Shown: positions 42,337 to 55,189, counted from the stretch's first letter. The stretch: 62,056 nt of DNA from Candidatus Pacebacteria bacterium RIFOXYA1_FULL_38_18 (GCA_001787405.1 MFWV01000001.1:1-62056); one strand, 5' to 3'. Numbers and translations are program-made. The notes: generated by a model not told the origin, from the sequence alone.

Positions 42337-43902
42337 ATGCCTACAAAAAAAACCACTGCAAAAACCACCAAAAAAACAAAAATCCCTCAACAAATGTTTG
42401 ATTTAACTGCTCTTTTGGACAAAGTAGAGTTTGTGCCCACTGCCGAATCAGTAGGAGAAGTGATTGCCTATGCAGACGGTGTGGTACGCGCATCAGGACT
42501 AGATGACGTTCAGGCTGGTGAAATTGTGGAGATTAGTGGTAAGAAATTTGGTTTAGCGCTGAATTTGGAAGAAAACTCAGTCGGTATTGTAGTAATGGGT
42601 GACTCCATGGGTATTAAAGTGGGTGATTTGGTAACCAGAACTGGCAGAATTTTGTCGATTGGTGTCTCAGATTCCATTATAGGCAGAGTTATCAACAGTC
42701 TAGGTCAACCGCAAGATGGCAAGGGTTTTTTTCCGATTACTCAATATATGCCTTTGGAAAAAATTGCTCCAGGAGTGATGGCCAGACAATCAGTTTCAGT
42801 GCCTCTGCAAACGGGTATAAAAGCCATTGATGCAATGATTCCTATCGGTCGTGGTCAGCGCGAATTGATCATTGGTGATCGCTCTACAGGCAAAACAGCT
42901 ATTGGTTTGGGTGCGATCATCAATCAACATGATCAAGATGTAATCTGTGTTTATGTAGCTATTGGTCAAAAAAGAGCTGCAGTAGCTCAAACCATGAAGA
43001 TTTTTGAGGATCATGGCGCTCTGGATTACACCATTATTGTGTCTGCTAGCGCTTCTGATAGTGCTGCCGAACAATTTTTAGCTCCCTACACTGGTTTGGC
43101 TGTTGCGGAATATTTTTTGGAACAGGGGAAAGATGTCTTGATTATTTATGACGATCTTTCCAAACACGCTCAAGCCTATCGGGAGATTTCTTTGCTACTT
43201 CGTCGTCCTAGTGGTCGTGAGGCTTATCCAGGAGACGTTTTCTATCTCCACTCTCGTTTATTGGAACGAGCTTGTCGTCTGAACAAAGAACATGGCGGAG
43301 GTTCTATTACTGCACTGCCCATTATTGAAACTCAAGCCAATGATGTTTCTGCCTATATTCCCACCAATGTAATCTCTATTACCGATGGTCAAATTTATTT
43401 GGAAGCTGATTTGTTTAATGCCGGCATGAAGCCAGCCATCAATGTAGGTTTATCAGTATCGCGGGTAGGTAGCGCTGCTCAGGTAAAAGCGATCAAACAA
43501 GTAGCCGGTACTATGAAATTAGATCTAGCTCAGTTTAGAGAATTACAAGCTTTTGCTCAATTTAGCTCTGACTTGGACGAACGCACCAAAAAAACTCTGG
43601 ACAGGGGCATTAGAGTAAATGGAGTTTTGAGACAAGGTTGGGATGATCCATTGAGTATGGCAGAACAAGTGACCGTGATTTTTGCAGCAGTTAAAGGTTT
43701 GCTAGATACTGTCCGTGAAGAAATGATTCAAAAATGGGAAGCAAGCTATGTGGAATACCTACACGCCTCTCATCAAACTTTATTGGATAAAATTACTGCT
43801 GAACAAAAGTTAGATGATGATTTGAATAAAAAACTTCAAGAAGCAATCGAAGTTTTCAATAATTTACATCCAGAATTTATGATCGAAAAAGAAGTGAAGT
43901 AG
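42337..43902 (+). CDS. atpA: ATP synthase subunit alpha
   Basis: 521 residues. Walker [11 protein letters not shown], arginine-finger region [33 protein letters not shown], and the visible motif [19 protein letters not shown]. The N-terminus is Lys/Thr-rich ([19 protein letters not shown]) rather than the usual delta-binding helix, which fits the missing delta N-terminal domain. Confidence 0.97.
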   Translation: MPTKKTTAKTTKKTKIPQQMFDLTALLDKVEFVPTAESVGEVIAYADGVVRASGLDDVQAGEIVEISGKKFGLALNLEENSVGIVVMGDSMGIKVGDLVTRTGRILSIGVSDSIIGRVINSLGQPQDGKGFFPITQYMPLEKIAPGVMARQSVSVPLQTGIKAIDAMIPIGRGQRELIIGDRSTGKTAIGLGAIINQHDQDVICVYVAIGQKRAAVAQTMKIFEDHGALDYTIIVSASASDSAAEQFLAPYTGLAVAEYFLEQGKDVLIIYDDLSKHAQAYREISLLLRRPSGREAYPGDVFYLHSRLLERACRLNKEHGGGSITALPIIETQANDVSAYIPTNVISITDGQIYLEADLFNAGMKPAINVGLSVSRVGSAAQVKAIKQVAGTMKLDLAQFRELQAFAQFSSDLDERTKKTLDRGIRVNGVLRQGWDDPLSMAEQVTVIFAAVKGLLDTVREEMIQKWEASYVEYLHASHQTLLDKITAEQKLDDDLNKKLQEAIEVFNNLHPEFMIEKEVK

Positions 43903-43903
43903 C

Positions 43904-46257
<2,354 letters not shown>

Positions 46258-46259
46258 AA

Positions 46260-46679
46260 ATGAAAACCTTTCCGCTTCATATTGTTTCTCAAGAAAGAAA
46301 GCTTGTCTCGGTAGAAGTCGAGTCAGTTTCGATTCCTACTTCAGAAGGAGAAATCACGATTTTGGCAGATCACATCCCCCTTTTTACCAAAGTAAAAACT
46401 GGTGAACTAGTCTATCGTCAGGGATCAGAAATTGTTTCGGTAGTGGTTTCAAATGGATTTATGAATGTTTCGCCTGAAGGTGAAGTAAAAGTGATGGTGG
46501 ATAGTGGAGTATTGGACAGAAACATCAGTTTGGAAAAAGCCCAAACAGCGATCAAAGCAGCTCAAGAAACCATGGAAAAAACTCAAGATCAAAGAGAATT
46601 AATGATGGCTGAGGCCTCTCTTCGTCAAGCAATGATGGAAGTCAAGGTAGCTCAAAAAACCAAAAAAACCAAAATTTAA
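46260..46679 (+). CDS. atpC: ATP synthase subunit epsilon
   Basis: 139 residues. N-terminal beta sandwich (VSIPTSEGEITILADHIPLFTKVKTGEL), then a C-terminal helical hairpin rich in Gln and Ala. Last gene of the operon. Confidence 0.95.
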   Translation: MKTFPLHIVSQERKLVSVEVESVSIPTSEGEITILADHIPLFTKVKTGELVYRQGSEIVSVVVSNGFMNVSPEGEVKVMVDSGVLDRNISLEKAQTAIKAAQETMEKTQDQRELMMAEASLRQAMMEVKVAQKTKKTKI

Positions 46680-46741
46680 TTTTCACTTTAATTGATTTTT
46701 TTACTTTTTAATTTGGCAAAATAATTTGTTTAGGATTACGC

Positions 46742-46769
46742 TTGCTTCAATAAAAAAACCCTTTATACT
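46742..46769 (+). promoter_or_regulatory. Promoter of greA
   Basis: TTGCTT (46742-46747), 16-nt spacer, TATACT (46764-46769). ATG is 9 nt downstream, so the message is probably leaderless. Confidence 0.65.
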
Positions 46770-46778
46770 ATCTCCATT

Positions 46779-47255
46779 ATGGTAATAGACAAAGTACAAC
46801 TTACTCAAGAAGGCCTAGAAGATCTCAAGGCAGAACTTCTTCAGCTTAAAGAGGAAAAACTCCCTCAAATCATCAGTCGAGTATCTTCGGCTCGTGATCA
46901 GGGTGATCTTTCAGAAAATGCTGATTATCATAGTGCCAAAGAAGAACAAAGTTTTGTAGAAACCAGAATCAGTGAAATTGAAGATATTTTAGCCAACTCA
47001 ACAGTAGTTAAAAAATCAACCAATAATCAGAATCAAGTAGGCATTGGTTCCAAAGTAGAGGTTAATATTAGTGGTAAAGCGAATAAGACTTTTACTTTTG
47101 AGATTGTGGGTGAGTTTGAAGCAGATCCAGAAGAGGGTAAGATTTCCTCTGTTTCTCCATTGGGTAAAGTCTTGATTGGCAAGAAAAAGGGGGAAGAAGC
47201 AACTGTTATTACCCCAGCGGGAGAAGTAATCTACACAATCAAAAATATTAAGTAA
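46779..47255 (+). CDS. greA: Transcription elongation factor GreA
   Basis: 158 residues. N-terminal coiled coil with the conserved tip acids (DQGDLSENADYHSAKEEQ) and a C-terminal FKBP-like domain (VSPLGKVLIGKKKGEEATV). It stimulates cleavage of backtracked transcripts by RNA polymerase. A terminator follows 26 nt after its stop. Confidence 0.97.
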   Translation: MVIDKVQLTQEGLEDLKAELLQLKEEKLPQIISRVSSARDQGDLSENADYHSAKEEQSFVETRISEIEDILANSTVVKKSTNNQNQVGIGSKVEVNISGKANKTFTFEIVGEFEADPEEGKISSVSPLGKVLIGKKKGEEATVITPAGEVIYTIKNIK

Positions 47256-47280
47256 TATTTTATAAAAAAAAGACTTAAAA

Positions 47281-47304
47281 CCCCCGCTTTTGACGGGGGT
47301 TTTT
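47281..47304 (+). terminator. Rho-independent terminator after greA
   Basis: CCCCCG (47281-47286), 7-nt loop CTTTTGA, CGGGGG (47294-47299), then five T. A run of A precedes it. Confidence 0.9.
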
Positions 47305-47329
47305 ACGTTTATAATAATAGGTATACAAA

Positions 47330-48985
47330 ATGACAATCATTCAAGCTAAACACTGGGCGGATAAAATAGTCGAAGAGATTTTTGAGTGGCAAACCAACCA
47401 ACCTCAAAAAATTACTTTGCATGTGGATGATATGAAAACTCCCTCTGGTAGAGTGCATACTGGTTCATTGCGTGGAGCGGTTTTACATGATGTGATTGCT
47501 CAAGTATTGATGATTAAATCAGCTGAAAAAATAGTAAGCACCTATGTTTTCAACGATATGGATCCCATGGATGGTTTGCCAAGTTATTTGGATCAATCAG
47601 AATACGCCCCACACATGGGGAAGCCTTTATATCAAATTCCCGCTCCCCCCTTGAATCAATCAGGGCTCAATTTGGACTTAATCACTGCTGAAGAAAAAAA
47701 ACGCTTTCAAGGCGCCAAGACCTTTAGTGAGTTTTATGCCTTGGATTTTATTGATGCTTTTAGAAGAATTGGTTGCCAGCAAGAAATTGTTTGGAGTCAT
47801 GAGCTTTATGAATCAGGCAAAATGGATAAAATAATTCGTCTCAGTTTGGATAATGTTGAGAAAATCAAAGAGATTTATAAACAGGTAGCTGACTATAATT
47901 TACCTGATAAATGGTATCCTTTCCAAGTTATTTGTCCAAAATGTGGCAAAGTGGGCACTACCCTAGTGACTGATTGGGATGGCAATGAGGTTAGTTTTGA
48001 GTGTCAATCCGACAAAGTTGAGTGGGCTCAGGGCTGTGGATATATTGGTAAAATTAGTCCTTTTGGCGGAACAGGTAAATTGTTGTGGAAAGTTGATTGG
48101 CCGGCTCATTGGGCAGTTTTGGGGGTGACCGTAGAGGGAGCAGGTAAAGATCATACTTCAGCTGGTGGTTCACGAGACATGGGTAAGGCAATCGTTGAAG
48201 AAGTTTTTGCTTGGCAAAATCCTTTTGATATTCCTTACGAATGGATTTTGGTGCGAGGGGCCAAGATGAGCTCCAGTAAAGGAATTGGTACTTCGGCTAG
48301 AGAGTTTGTTCGACTTTTTCCAGCAGCCATTGGTCGCTTTTTATTTGTCAACAAACACTACAACCAAGTCATCGATTTTGATCCGAAAGGAATGGCTATC
48401 CCTGATTTATTTGATGAATATGATCAAGCAGCCAGGATTTTTTGGGGAGAAGAAAAAGGTGATCAGCGCTTGAGTAGAGCTTTTGAATTATCACAAATTG
48501 ATCAAGTACCTCAACCTCATTTTTTACCTCGTTTTCGTGATCTTGCCATTTGGATGCAACATCCAGAACTTGACCTAGAAGAAGAATTTGGCAAAATTAA
48601 AGGTTCAACCTTGACCAAAACAGAGTTGGCGGTTCTGGCGGATCGTCAAACATATGCTCAAATTTGGATAGATCAATATGCGCCTGAAGAATTTCAATTT
48701 ACTTTTCGATCAAATAACTCCCCTACTCTAGAGCTAACTACTGCAGAACGGGAATTTTTGCAAACAGTGGGAGAATTAATCGAGAGCAAGGCTTGGCAAC
48801 CGGCAGATTTTCAGCAAGCACTTTTTGACTCAGCCAAGCAAACCATCGGTGCCAAACAGGGTTTTCAAGCTATTTACAAGGCTTTTTTGGGTAAAAAATC
48901 AGGACCCAGAGCAGGTTGGTTTTTATTAAATATTCCAGCGGAACAACGCCAGCAACACTTTCTTCAAGTGATAGAAGGAAAATAA
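47330..48985 (+). CDS. lysS: Class I lysyl-tRNA synthetase
   Basis: 551 residues of the archaeal-type class I LysRS. The HIGH-type motif is HTGS in PSGRVHTGSLRG, and the KMSKS-type motif is KMSSSKGIG. A zinc-like pair of cysteines (CPKCGKV) and CQSDKVEWAQGCGY lie between. Most bacteria use the unrelated class II enzyme; the class I form is known in archaea, spirochaetes, alphaproteobacteria and many Patescibacteria. The HD gene starts 4 nt after its stop. Confidence 0.96.
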   Translation: MTIIQAKHWADKIVEEIFEWQTNQPQKITLHVDDMKTPSGRVHTGSLRGAVLHDVIAQVLMIKSAEKIVSTYVFNDMDPMDGLPSYLDQSEYAPHMGKPLYQIPAPPLNQSGLNLDLITAEEKKRFQGAKTFSEFYALDFIDAFRRIGCQQEIVWSHELYESGKMDKIIRLSLDNVEKIKEIYKQVADYNLPDKWYPFQVICPKCGKVGTTLVTDWDGNEVSFECQSDKVEWAQGCGYIGKISPFGGTGKLLWKVDWPAHWAVLGVTVEGAGKDHTSAGGSRDMGKAIVEEVFAWQNPFDIPYEWILVRGAKMSSSKGIGTSAREFVRLFPAAIGRFLFVNKHYNQVIDFDPKGMAIPDLFDEYDQAARIFWGEEKGDQRLSRAFELSQIDQVPQPHFLPRFRDLAIWMQHPELDLEEEFGKIKGSTLTKTELAVLADRQTYAQIWIDQYAPEEFQFTFRSNNSPTLELTTAEREFLQTVGELIESKAWQPADFQQALFDSAKQTIGAKQGFQAIYKAFLGKKSGPRAGWFLLNIPAEQRQQHFLQVIEGK

Positions 48986-48989
48986 TTTT

Positions 48990-49526
48990 ATGAAATTTCC
49001 TGATTTAAAAGAATCAACGGCAGTTTTGGCAAAATACGTCAAAAATAAAGCCTTGCGCCAACATTGCCGATTGGTAGCCTTGGCCATGGAGGCTTATGCC
49101 GAAAGCCTGGGTGAAGACAAAGAGCTTTGGTATCAAACAGGTTTATTGCATGATTTGGATTGGGAAATGTATCCAGACGAGCATCCCAAAAGGGCAGTTG
49201 AGGAAATTCTGATCAACTACCCCGCCGAACTGACTGCAGCAATCAGCGCGCACGCACCTGAAAGAACCGGTAAAGAGCCAAAAACATTGATCGAGCGCTA
49301 TCTTTTTGCTTGTGATGAGTTGTCTGGCCTGATGTATGCCGTATCACTGATGCGACCGAATGGCTTTGCTGATATGAGTCCCAAATCAGTCAAAAAAAAG
49401 CTGAAGGATAAATCTTTTGCAGCCAATGTAAATAGAGCAGATATCAAGAAAGGGTTCGAATTGATTGGCAAAAACCCCGATGAACATATATCATTCTTAA
49501 TTGAGGTATTTAAAAAAGAAAAGTAA
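48990..49526 (+). CDS. HD-domain protein
   Basis: 178 residues. His in LRQHCRLVALAME, His-Asp in GLLHDLDWEMYPDEH, His in ISAHAPERTG, Asp in LFACDELSGLM. The domain is of the HDIG/YqeK-like hydrolase kind. Cotranscribed with lysS (4-nt gap) and serS (2-nt gap). The substrate is unknown. Confidence 0.85.
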   Translation: MKFPDLKESTAVLAKYVKNKALRQHCRLVALAMEAYAESLGEDKELWYQTGLLHDLDWEMYPDEHPKRAVEEILINYPAELTAAISAHAPERTGKEPKTLIERYLFACDELSGLMYAVSLMRPNGFADMSPKSVKKKLKDKSFAANVNRADIKKGFELIGKNPDEHISFLIEVFKKEK

Positions 49527-49528
49527 AT

Positions 49529-50800
49529 ATGTTGGATATTAATTATATTCGTAAAAATGCTGAAGTTGTCAGAAAAGCTTGTCAAAACAAACAGCTCGAT
49601 TCTTCAGTGGTAGATCAAGTATTAGCAGTTGATGAACATCGTCGAGAATTAATGGTTGAGGTGCAGACTCTGCGTCAGCAAGCAAATGAAAACGCCAAGA
49701 CGGTTAAACAACAAGTCGCCGATGGCCAGCGACCGACCGAGGAAGCAATTGCCAAAGGAAAAGAGATTAAAGAACAACTAAAAGCAATTGAACCACAGCT
49801 CAAAGAAATAGAAGAGAAATTTGATGAATTGATGCTGGCTGTGCCCAATGTGCCAGCAGAAGATGTGCCGGTGGGTAAAGATGAAACAGGCAATCAGGTT
49901 TTACGTCAAGAAGGAGAGCTTCCGCAATTTGATTTTAAACCCAAACAGCATCAGGAATTGATGGAAAAGCTAGATATGTTGGATACAAAGCGAGCAGTGC
50001 GCATTGCTGGTTTTAGGGCTTACTTTTTGAAAAATAATGGCTTATTGCTAGAACAGGCCTTGCTGGCTTATGCATTAGATTTGATGGCTAAACATGGTTT
50101 TACTCTCATGAATGCTCCTGTACTGGTTAATAAAGAAGCCTTGATTGGTACTGGCTATTTTCCTTGGGGAGAGGAAGATCATTACGTAACTCAAGATGGC
50201 TCAATTTTGACTGGTACTTCAGAAGTAGCTTTGACGGCTTATTATGCTGGAGAAACTTTAACCGAAAAAGATTTACCTATCAAACTGACTGGCATTTCAC
50301 CTTGTTTCAGACGCGAAGTGGGCTCATACGGTAAAGATACCCAAGGCATTATTAGAGTTCATCAGTTTAATAAAGTAGAACAAATGGTCTATACGGTGGC
50401 AAATGAAGCAGAAACCAGAGTTTGGCACGATAAAATGTTGGGATTTTCAGAAGAATTATTAAAGAACTTGGAGTTGCCTTATCAAGTTTTATTGATGTGT
50501 ACGGGAGACATGGGAGCTGGGCAGTGTAAAAAGTATGATCTGGAAACTTGGTTTCCGGCTCAAAATAAGTATCGCGAAACTCACTCAGCTAGTTATTTCA
50601 AGGATTTTCAATCAAGACGATTAAACATTCGCTACCAGGCTCAAGATGGCAGTTTGCAGTATGTTTACACACTCAATAATACCGTGGCTGCTTCACCTCG
50701 TTTATTGGCAGCAATTATAGAAAATTATCAACAAGCAGATGGTACGATTGGTGTGCCCAAAGTTCTTCAACCTTATTTGAACAAAACCAAGCTTGATTGA
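49529..50800 (+). CDS. serS: Seryl-tRNA synthetase
   Basis: 423 residues. N-terminal coiled-coil arm (VQTLRQQANENAKTVKQQ), then the class II core with TGTSEVALTAYY, FRREVGSYGKDTQGIIRVHQF, and motif 3 region TLNNTVAASPRLLAAIIENYQ, with the ATP-binding Arg kept. The usual NGS of motif 3 reads NNT. Charges tRNA-Ser. Starts 2 nt after the HD gene. Confidence 0.95.
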   Translation: MLDINYIRKNAEVVRKACQNKQLDSSVVDQVLAVDEHRRELMVEVQTLRQQANENAKTVKQQVADGQRPTEEAIAKGKEIKEQLKAIEPQLKEIEEKFDELMLAVPNVPAEDVPVGKDETGNQVLRQEGELPQFDFKPKQHQELMEKLDMLDTKRAVRIAGFRAYFLKNNGLLLEQALLAYALDLMAKHGFTLMNAPVLVNKEALIGTGYFPWGEEDHYVTQDGSILTGTSEVALTAYYAGETLTEKDLPIKLTGISPCFRREVGSYGKDTQGIIRVHQFNKVEQMVYTVANEAETRVWHDKMLGFSEELLKNLELPYQVLLMCTGDMGAGQCKKYDLETWFPAQNKYRETHSASYFKDFQSRRLNIRYQAQDGSLQYVYTLNNTVAASPRLLAAIIENYQQADGTIGVPKVLQPYLNKTKLD

Positions 50801-50841
50801 GATTTTGTGAGATTTGTCTCAAAAAATACACCAAGTTACTT

Positions 50842-50847
50842 TATAAT
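50842..50847 (+). promoter_or_regulatory. -10 box of secA
   Basis: TATAAT, 8 nt before the secA ATG. No clear -35 box. A leaderless message is likely. Confidence 0.5.
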
Positions 50848-50855
50848 AAACCCCT

Positions 50856-53816
50856 ATGTTGAAGTTTTTATCCAAAATTTTTGACGAAAATCAGCGCAAA
50901 CTAAATTCCTATCAAAAAATGGTTGATGAGATTAATGATTGGGAACCCAAGATTAAGAAATTAAGTGATACCCAGTTGGCTGCTCAGACAGATAAATTTC
51001 GTCGCGAGATAGAAACAATCCGTACCAAAGTTACCCCGGGAGATGTCGAAGCTCTAGCTATAGCCGAACAAAATATATTGGATGAATTATTGCCAGAAGT
51101 TTTTGCTACGGTGAGAGAGACTGCTCGCAGAGTATTGGGCATGCGCCACTATGATGTTCAGCTTTTGGCTGGTATTGCTTTACACAAAAAAAACATTACG
51201 GAACAAAAAACAGGTGAGGGCAAAACTCTTACGGTGAGTGCCCCTCTCTATCTCAATGCTCTACTGGGCAAGGGTGCTCATTTGGTAACGGTCAATGATT
51301 ATTTGGCCGAAGTAGGTGTGGGTTGGATGGGACCTATCTATCATTTTCTAGGCTTGAAAACAGCGGTTATAGTTCACGATCATGCCAAACTTTACGACCC
51401 CAGTGTAGATAGTGAAGACAGAGGCGATGAACGCTTGGAGCATTTTCTAGAAATTTCCCGGCAAGATGCTTATTTAGCTGATATTACCTATGGCACTAAC
51501 AATGAGTTTGGTTTTGATTATTTGCGCGATAATATGGTGCAAACTTTGGATCGCATGGTTCAGCGTCAAAACTATGCTCATCATTTTGCTATCGTTGACG
51601 AAGCCGACTCAATTTTGATAGATGAAGCTCGTACGCCATTGATTATTTCCGCTCCCGATACCGAGCCCACCCAAAAATATCATGAAACCGCTCATATGGT
51701 GAAATCTCTGGTCAAAGATCAGGATTATTCGATTGATGAAAAATCAAAATCAGCTACCCTGACGGACTTAGGTGTCAAGCGAATTGAGCAAAAATTGGGT
51801 GTAAAAAATCTTTATGAAGAAAGTTTTGAAACCATTCATCACATTGAATCAGCTCTTAAAGCCATGACTCTCTATCATCGTGATAAAGAATATATTGTTC
51901 GTGATGGACAAGTGGTGATTGTTGATGAACACACTGGTCGGCTCATGTATGGCAGACGTTATTCGGACGGACTTCACCAAGCTATCGAAGCCAAAGAAGC
52001 AGTCAATATTCAACAAGAATCTCGTACTTTGGCCACTATTTCCATTCAAAATTATTTTAGAATGTATCAAAAATTGGCAGGTATGACCGGTACTGCTGCC
52101 ACCGAAGCCGAAGAGTTTAATAAAATTTATGAAGTGGATGTTTTGGTTATTCCTACCAATAAGCCGATTGTTCGCAATGATCGCTCTGACATAGTTTATA
52201 AAACTACTACTGCCAAATATTCAGCAATCATCAAGGAAATAGAAACTTTGCACGCCAAAGGCAGGCCAATTTTGCTTGGAACAAGATCAATCGACAATAA
52301 CCAAATTATTGCTAGTTTTCTGACCAGAAAAAAAATTCCTCATCAAATTTTGAATGCCAAAAATAATGAAAAAGAAGCCTTCATTATTGCTGATGCTGGT
52401 AAAAAAGGTGCCATTACGGTAGCTACCAATATTGCTGGTCGCGGAGTAGATATTGTTTTGGGAGGGGCTCAGCCAGAATTGAAAGAATATCGTAAAAAAA
52501 CCACCACCAAAAAAAGAACAACTCTTCCCAAAAAATATGAGAGCTTGAGACTGCCAACCAATATCAATCCTGCCAATTACAAATTGGCCGAATATGCGCA
52601 AGCGATGGATAAATGGCAAAAAGCTCATGATGAAGTAGTCTCTTTGGGTGGTCTGCATATTTTGGGTACGGAAAGACATGAATCACGACGAATTGATAAT
52701 CAGCTAAGGGGTCGGGCTGGCAGACAAGGAGATCCTGGTTCTTCACAGTTTTTTGTGAGTTTGGAAGATGAAATTATGCGCATTTTTGGTGGAGAACAAA
52801 TTGCCAAAATCATGGATTTTCTAAAAATTGACGAGAATCAACCGATTGAACATTCAATGGTGGGCAAATCAATCGAATCAGCTCAAGTAAAAGTAGAAGG
52901 CTTTTTCTTTGATCAGCGCAAACGCTTGGTGGAGTTTGATGATGTGATGAATAAACATCGGGAAATTATTTACAAACGCCGTCGTCGTTTATTGGAACAA
53001 GCAGAGGCAGAAGTTCGTCAGGAAACAGTTGGCGAGCCATTGGAAGAGCAAATCAAGGGATTTTTAGAAAAAGAAATTCACGCTTTGGTGGGCAAACATC
53101 TCTCTCATGATTTTGCTGATGAAGAGCTTGATGCGCTAGTAAAAGAATTTATTACGATTATTCCTTTCGATAATGAGTCACAAAAAAGACTTTTTAAAGA
53201 TTTGAAAAATCTTGGTAACGAAGATGATATAGCAGATCGATTGTTGAAAATTGTGGATGACACTTATAGTTCGCGAGAGCGGGTGCTGGGCAAAGATCAG
53301 TTGCGCAATTTAGAAAAAATGGTGGTTTTATCTACTATTGATGAGAAATGGATGGATCATTTGGACGAAGTAGAAAGTTTGCGTGAAGGGATTTGGCTCA
53401 GAGGTGATAAACAAACAGTTATTTCAGAGTATAAAAAAGAAGCTTTTGGATTATTTGAAGAATTGATTGACAGCATTGACGTTACTATTGCCAAACGTAT
53501 TTTCCGAGTGCATCCCATCTCGCAACCCATTCAACCAGTCATGCCGACTGATATTGAACTGAGAAAAGAAGACATTCATGAAAGCATTGCCAAAGAAGTA
53601 GCTGATGCCACTCCCCCCTCTGCCAGCAAAACCCCGCAAAAACAAGCTGGTTCATTGGGAGATTTGGCGGCTGCACTGGGATCTGCCAAGGCAACTCCAT
53701 CCAGAAAACCTGGCTCCAAGCGGGCCAAAATCGGTCGTAATGATCCTTGTCCTTGTGGTAGTGGCCTGAAATACAAAAAGTGTGGCTTGATCAATGCTCC
53801 AGAACATAAAGGATAG
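50856..53816 (+). CDS. secA: Protein translocase ATPase SecA
   Basis: 986 residues. Walker A TGEGKTLT, DEAD-box variant VDEADSILIDEARTPL, YGTNNEFGFDYLRDNM and the motif VI region LRGRAGRQGDPGSSQFF. An insert of roughly 60 residues, Lys/Thr-rich, lies between GRGVDIVLGG and GGLHILGTERHESRRID. The C-terminus ends in the SEC-C zinc motif NDPCPCGSGLKYKKCG. Drives export through SecYEG. Single gene after a leaderless-type promoter. Confidence 0.97.
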   Translation: MLKFLSKIFDENQRKLNSYQKMVDEINDWEPKIKKLSDTQLAAQTDKFRREIETIRTKVTPGDVEALAIAEQNILDELLPEVFATVRETARRVLGMRHYDVQLLAGIALHKKNITEQKTGEGKTLTVSAPLYLNALLGKGAHLVTVNDYLAEVGVGWMGPIYHFLGLKTAVIVHDHAKLYDPSVDSEDRGDERLEHFLEISRQDAYLADITYGTNNEFGFDYLRDNMVQTLDRMVQRQNYAHHFAIVDEADSILIDEARTPLIISAPDTEPTQKYHETAHMVKSLVKDQDYSIDEKSKSATLTDLGVKRIEQKLGVKNLYEESFETIHHIESALKAMTLYHRDKEYIVRDGQVVIVDEHTGRLMYGRRYSDGLHQAIEAKEAVNIQQESRTLATISIQNYFRMYQKLAGMTGTAATEAEEFNKIYEVDVLVIPTNKPIVRNDRSDIVYKTTTAKYSAIIKEIETLHAKGRPILLGTRSIDNNQIIASFLTRKKIPHQILNAKNNEKEAFIIADAGKKGAITVATNIAGRGVDIVLGGAQPELKEYRKKTTTKKRTTLPKKYESLRLPTNINPANYKLAEYAQAMDKWQKAHDEVVSLGGLHILGTERHESRRIDNQLRGRAGRQGDPGSSQFFVSLEDEIMRIFGGEQIAKIMDFLKIDENQPIEHSMVGKSIESAQVKVEGFFFDQRKRLVEFDDVMNKHREIIYKRRRRLLEQAEAEVRQETVGEPLEEQIKGFLEKEIHALVGKHLSHDFADEELDALVKEFITIIPFDNESQKRLFKDLKNLGNEDDIADRLLKIVDDTYSSRERVLGKDQLRNLEKMVVLSTIDEKWMDHLDEVESLREGIWLRGDKQTVISEYKKEAFGLFEELIDSIDVTIAKRIFRVHPISQPIQPVMPTDIELRKEDIHESIAKEVADATPPSASKTPQKQAGSLGDLAAALGSAKATPSRKPGSKRAKIGRNDPCPCGSGLKYKKCGLINAPEHKG

Positions 53817-53835
53817 TTAGTTTAAATTAAATATC

Positions 53836-54684
53836 ATGCCGGAACTTCCAGAAGTTGAAACAGTAGTACGCCGTTTGGCTAAGGTTTTACCAGGTAAGGT
53901 AATTAAATCAATTGAAGTGTTGCGTGATAAAAGTTTTCAAGGAAAATCAAATCAACTCAAGGCTCGTCAAATTATTAGAGTTAACCGGCGGGCTAAAATG
54001 ATTCATTTGGAAATTGAAGGTGATCATGATTTATTAATTCACCTCAAAATGACTGGCCAGTTAGTTTTTGTTGGCAATGGTCAAAAAATTGGAGGTGGTC
54101 ACCCCACTGGAGATTGGGTGAATGAATTACCCAGCAATCATACGAGAGCAATCATCAATTTTCAGGATGGATCGATTTTGTATTTTAATGATATGCGTGT
54201 TTTTGGGTGGATGAGAATGTTGGATCAGCCAGCACTTGAAAAAGAATTTAATCGTTATGGACCAGATGCCAATAGTGATGAATTAACTGTTGATTATTTT
54301 AAAAAAGTATTTGCCCATCGCAGTATTCCTATTAAACAGGCAATCATGGATAATGTTCTACTTTCTGGTATTGGCAACATTTACGCTAGTGAAGCTTTGT
54401 TTTATGCGGGTATTCATCCTCAGCGGTCAGCAAAATCTCTAATTCATGCTGAATGGAAAAAACTACATCAAGCAATTAGAATGGTATTGGATGAGGGAAT
54501 TAAAGCTGGTGGAACGACTTTTGATGGTAAATATGTCAATGCAGATGGATTAGCCGGTCATTATCAAGATAAATTGATGGTTTATGGACGAGCCGGAGAA
54601 CTTTGTCTAAATTGTCAAACAAAAATCGGAAAAATTAAGCTAGCTGGTCGTGGTAGTTATTTTTGCCCTCGGTGTCAAACTTGA
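53836..54684 (+). CDS. mutM: Formamidopyrimidine-DNA glycosylase
   Basis: Removes 8-oxoguanine and nicks the strand. 282 residues. The catalytic N-terminus PELPEVETVVRRL (Pro1 after Met removal, Glu2), Lys in HLKMTGQLV, H2TH region VLLSGIGNIYASEAL and the zinc finger CLNCQTKIGK...CPRC at the end. Starts 20 nt after secA; the Nudix gene starts 8 nt after it. Confidence 0.97.
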   Translation: MPELPEVETVVRRLAKVLPGKVIKSIEVLRDKSFQGKSNQLKARQIIRVNRRAKMIHLEIEGDHDLLIHLKMTGQLVFVGNGQKIGGGHPTGDWVNELPSNHTRAIINFQDGSILYFNDMRVFGWMRMLDQPALEKEFNRYGPDANSDELTVDYFKKVFAHRSIPIKQAIMDNVLLSGIGNIYASEALFYAGIHPQRSAKSLIHAEWKKLHQAIRMVLDEGIKAGGTTFDGKYVNADGLAGHYQDKLMVYGRAGELCLNCQTKIGKIKLAGRGSYFCPRCQT

Positions 54685-54691
54685 TTGGTTT

Positions 54692-55189
54692 ATGAAAAAA
54701 ATTATTTATTCAGTTACCAACTTCGTGCATTGTGGGGATGATTATTTATTTATTCATCGAACCAAAAAAACTGATTATAAAGTGGATAGCGGTCGTTTAA
54801 ATGGCATTGGTGGCAAGTTAGAACCAAATGAAAATTTTTTACAAGCAGCGATTAGAGAGACCAAAGAAGAAACTGGTTTAGTAGTTGAGGCTAAAGATAT
54901 TAAGCTAGCCGGCATAGTGCGCATGCAGGGTGGTTATGAACAGGATTGGTTGATGTGTTTTTTCAAGATTTCCGTACCGGACAAATCAATTCCAGCCGGG
55001 ATGGAAAATCCAGAGGGTCAGTTAGTATGGTTACCCAAAGATCAAGTATTGAAGAGCGATTTTGAATTAGTTGATGATCTTAATTATTGTTTTACTGATA
55101 TTACTGAAGAAAGAATCCCCTTTTTTGTTCATGCTGAAATGAATGAAGATGAGACGGTAAAAAAATGGAACGCAGATTATTTAAAATAA
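54692..55189 (+). CDS. Nudix hydrolase (MutT-like)
   Basis: 165 residues from ATG 54692; the longer frame from 54650 overlaps mutM and was not used. The Nudix box starts with GGKLEPNENFLQAAIRETKE and continues ETGL, matching Gx5Ex7REUxEExGU exactly. The following residues include WLPKDQVLKSDF. Pairing with mutM suggests removal of oxidised dGTP, but substrate specificity is not shown. Confidence 0.9.
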   Translation: MKKIIYSVTNFVHCGDDYLFIHRTKKTDYKVDSGRLNGIGGKLEPNENFLQAAIRETKEETGLVVEAKDIKLAGIVRMQGGYEQDWLMCFFKISVPDKSIPAGMENPEGQLVWLPKDQVLKSDFELVDDLNYCFTDITEERIPFFVHAEMNEDETVKKWNADYLK

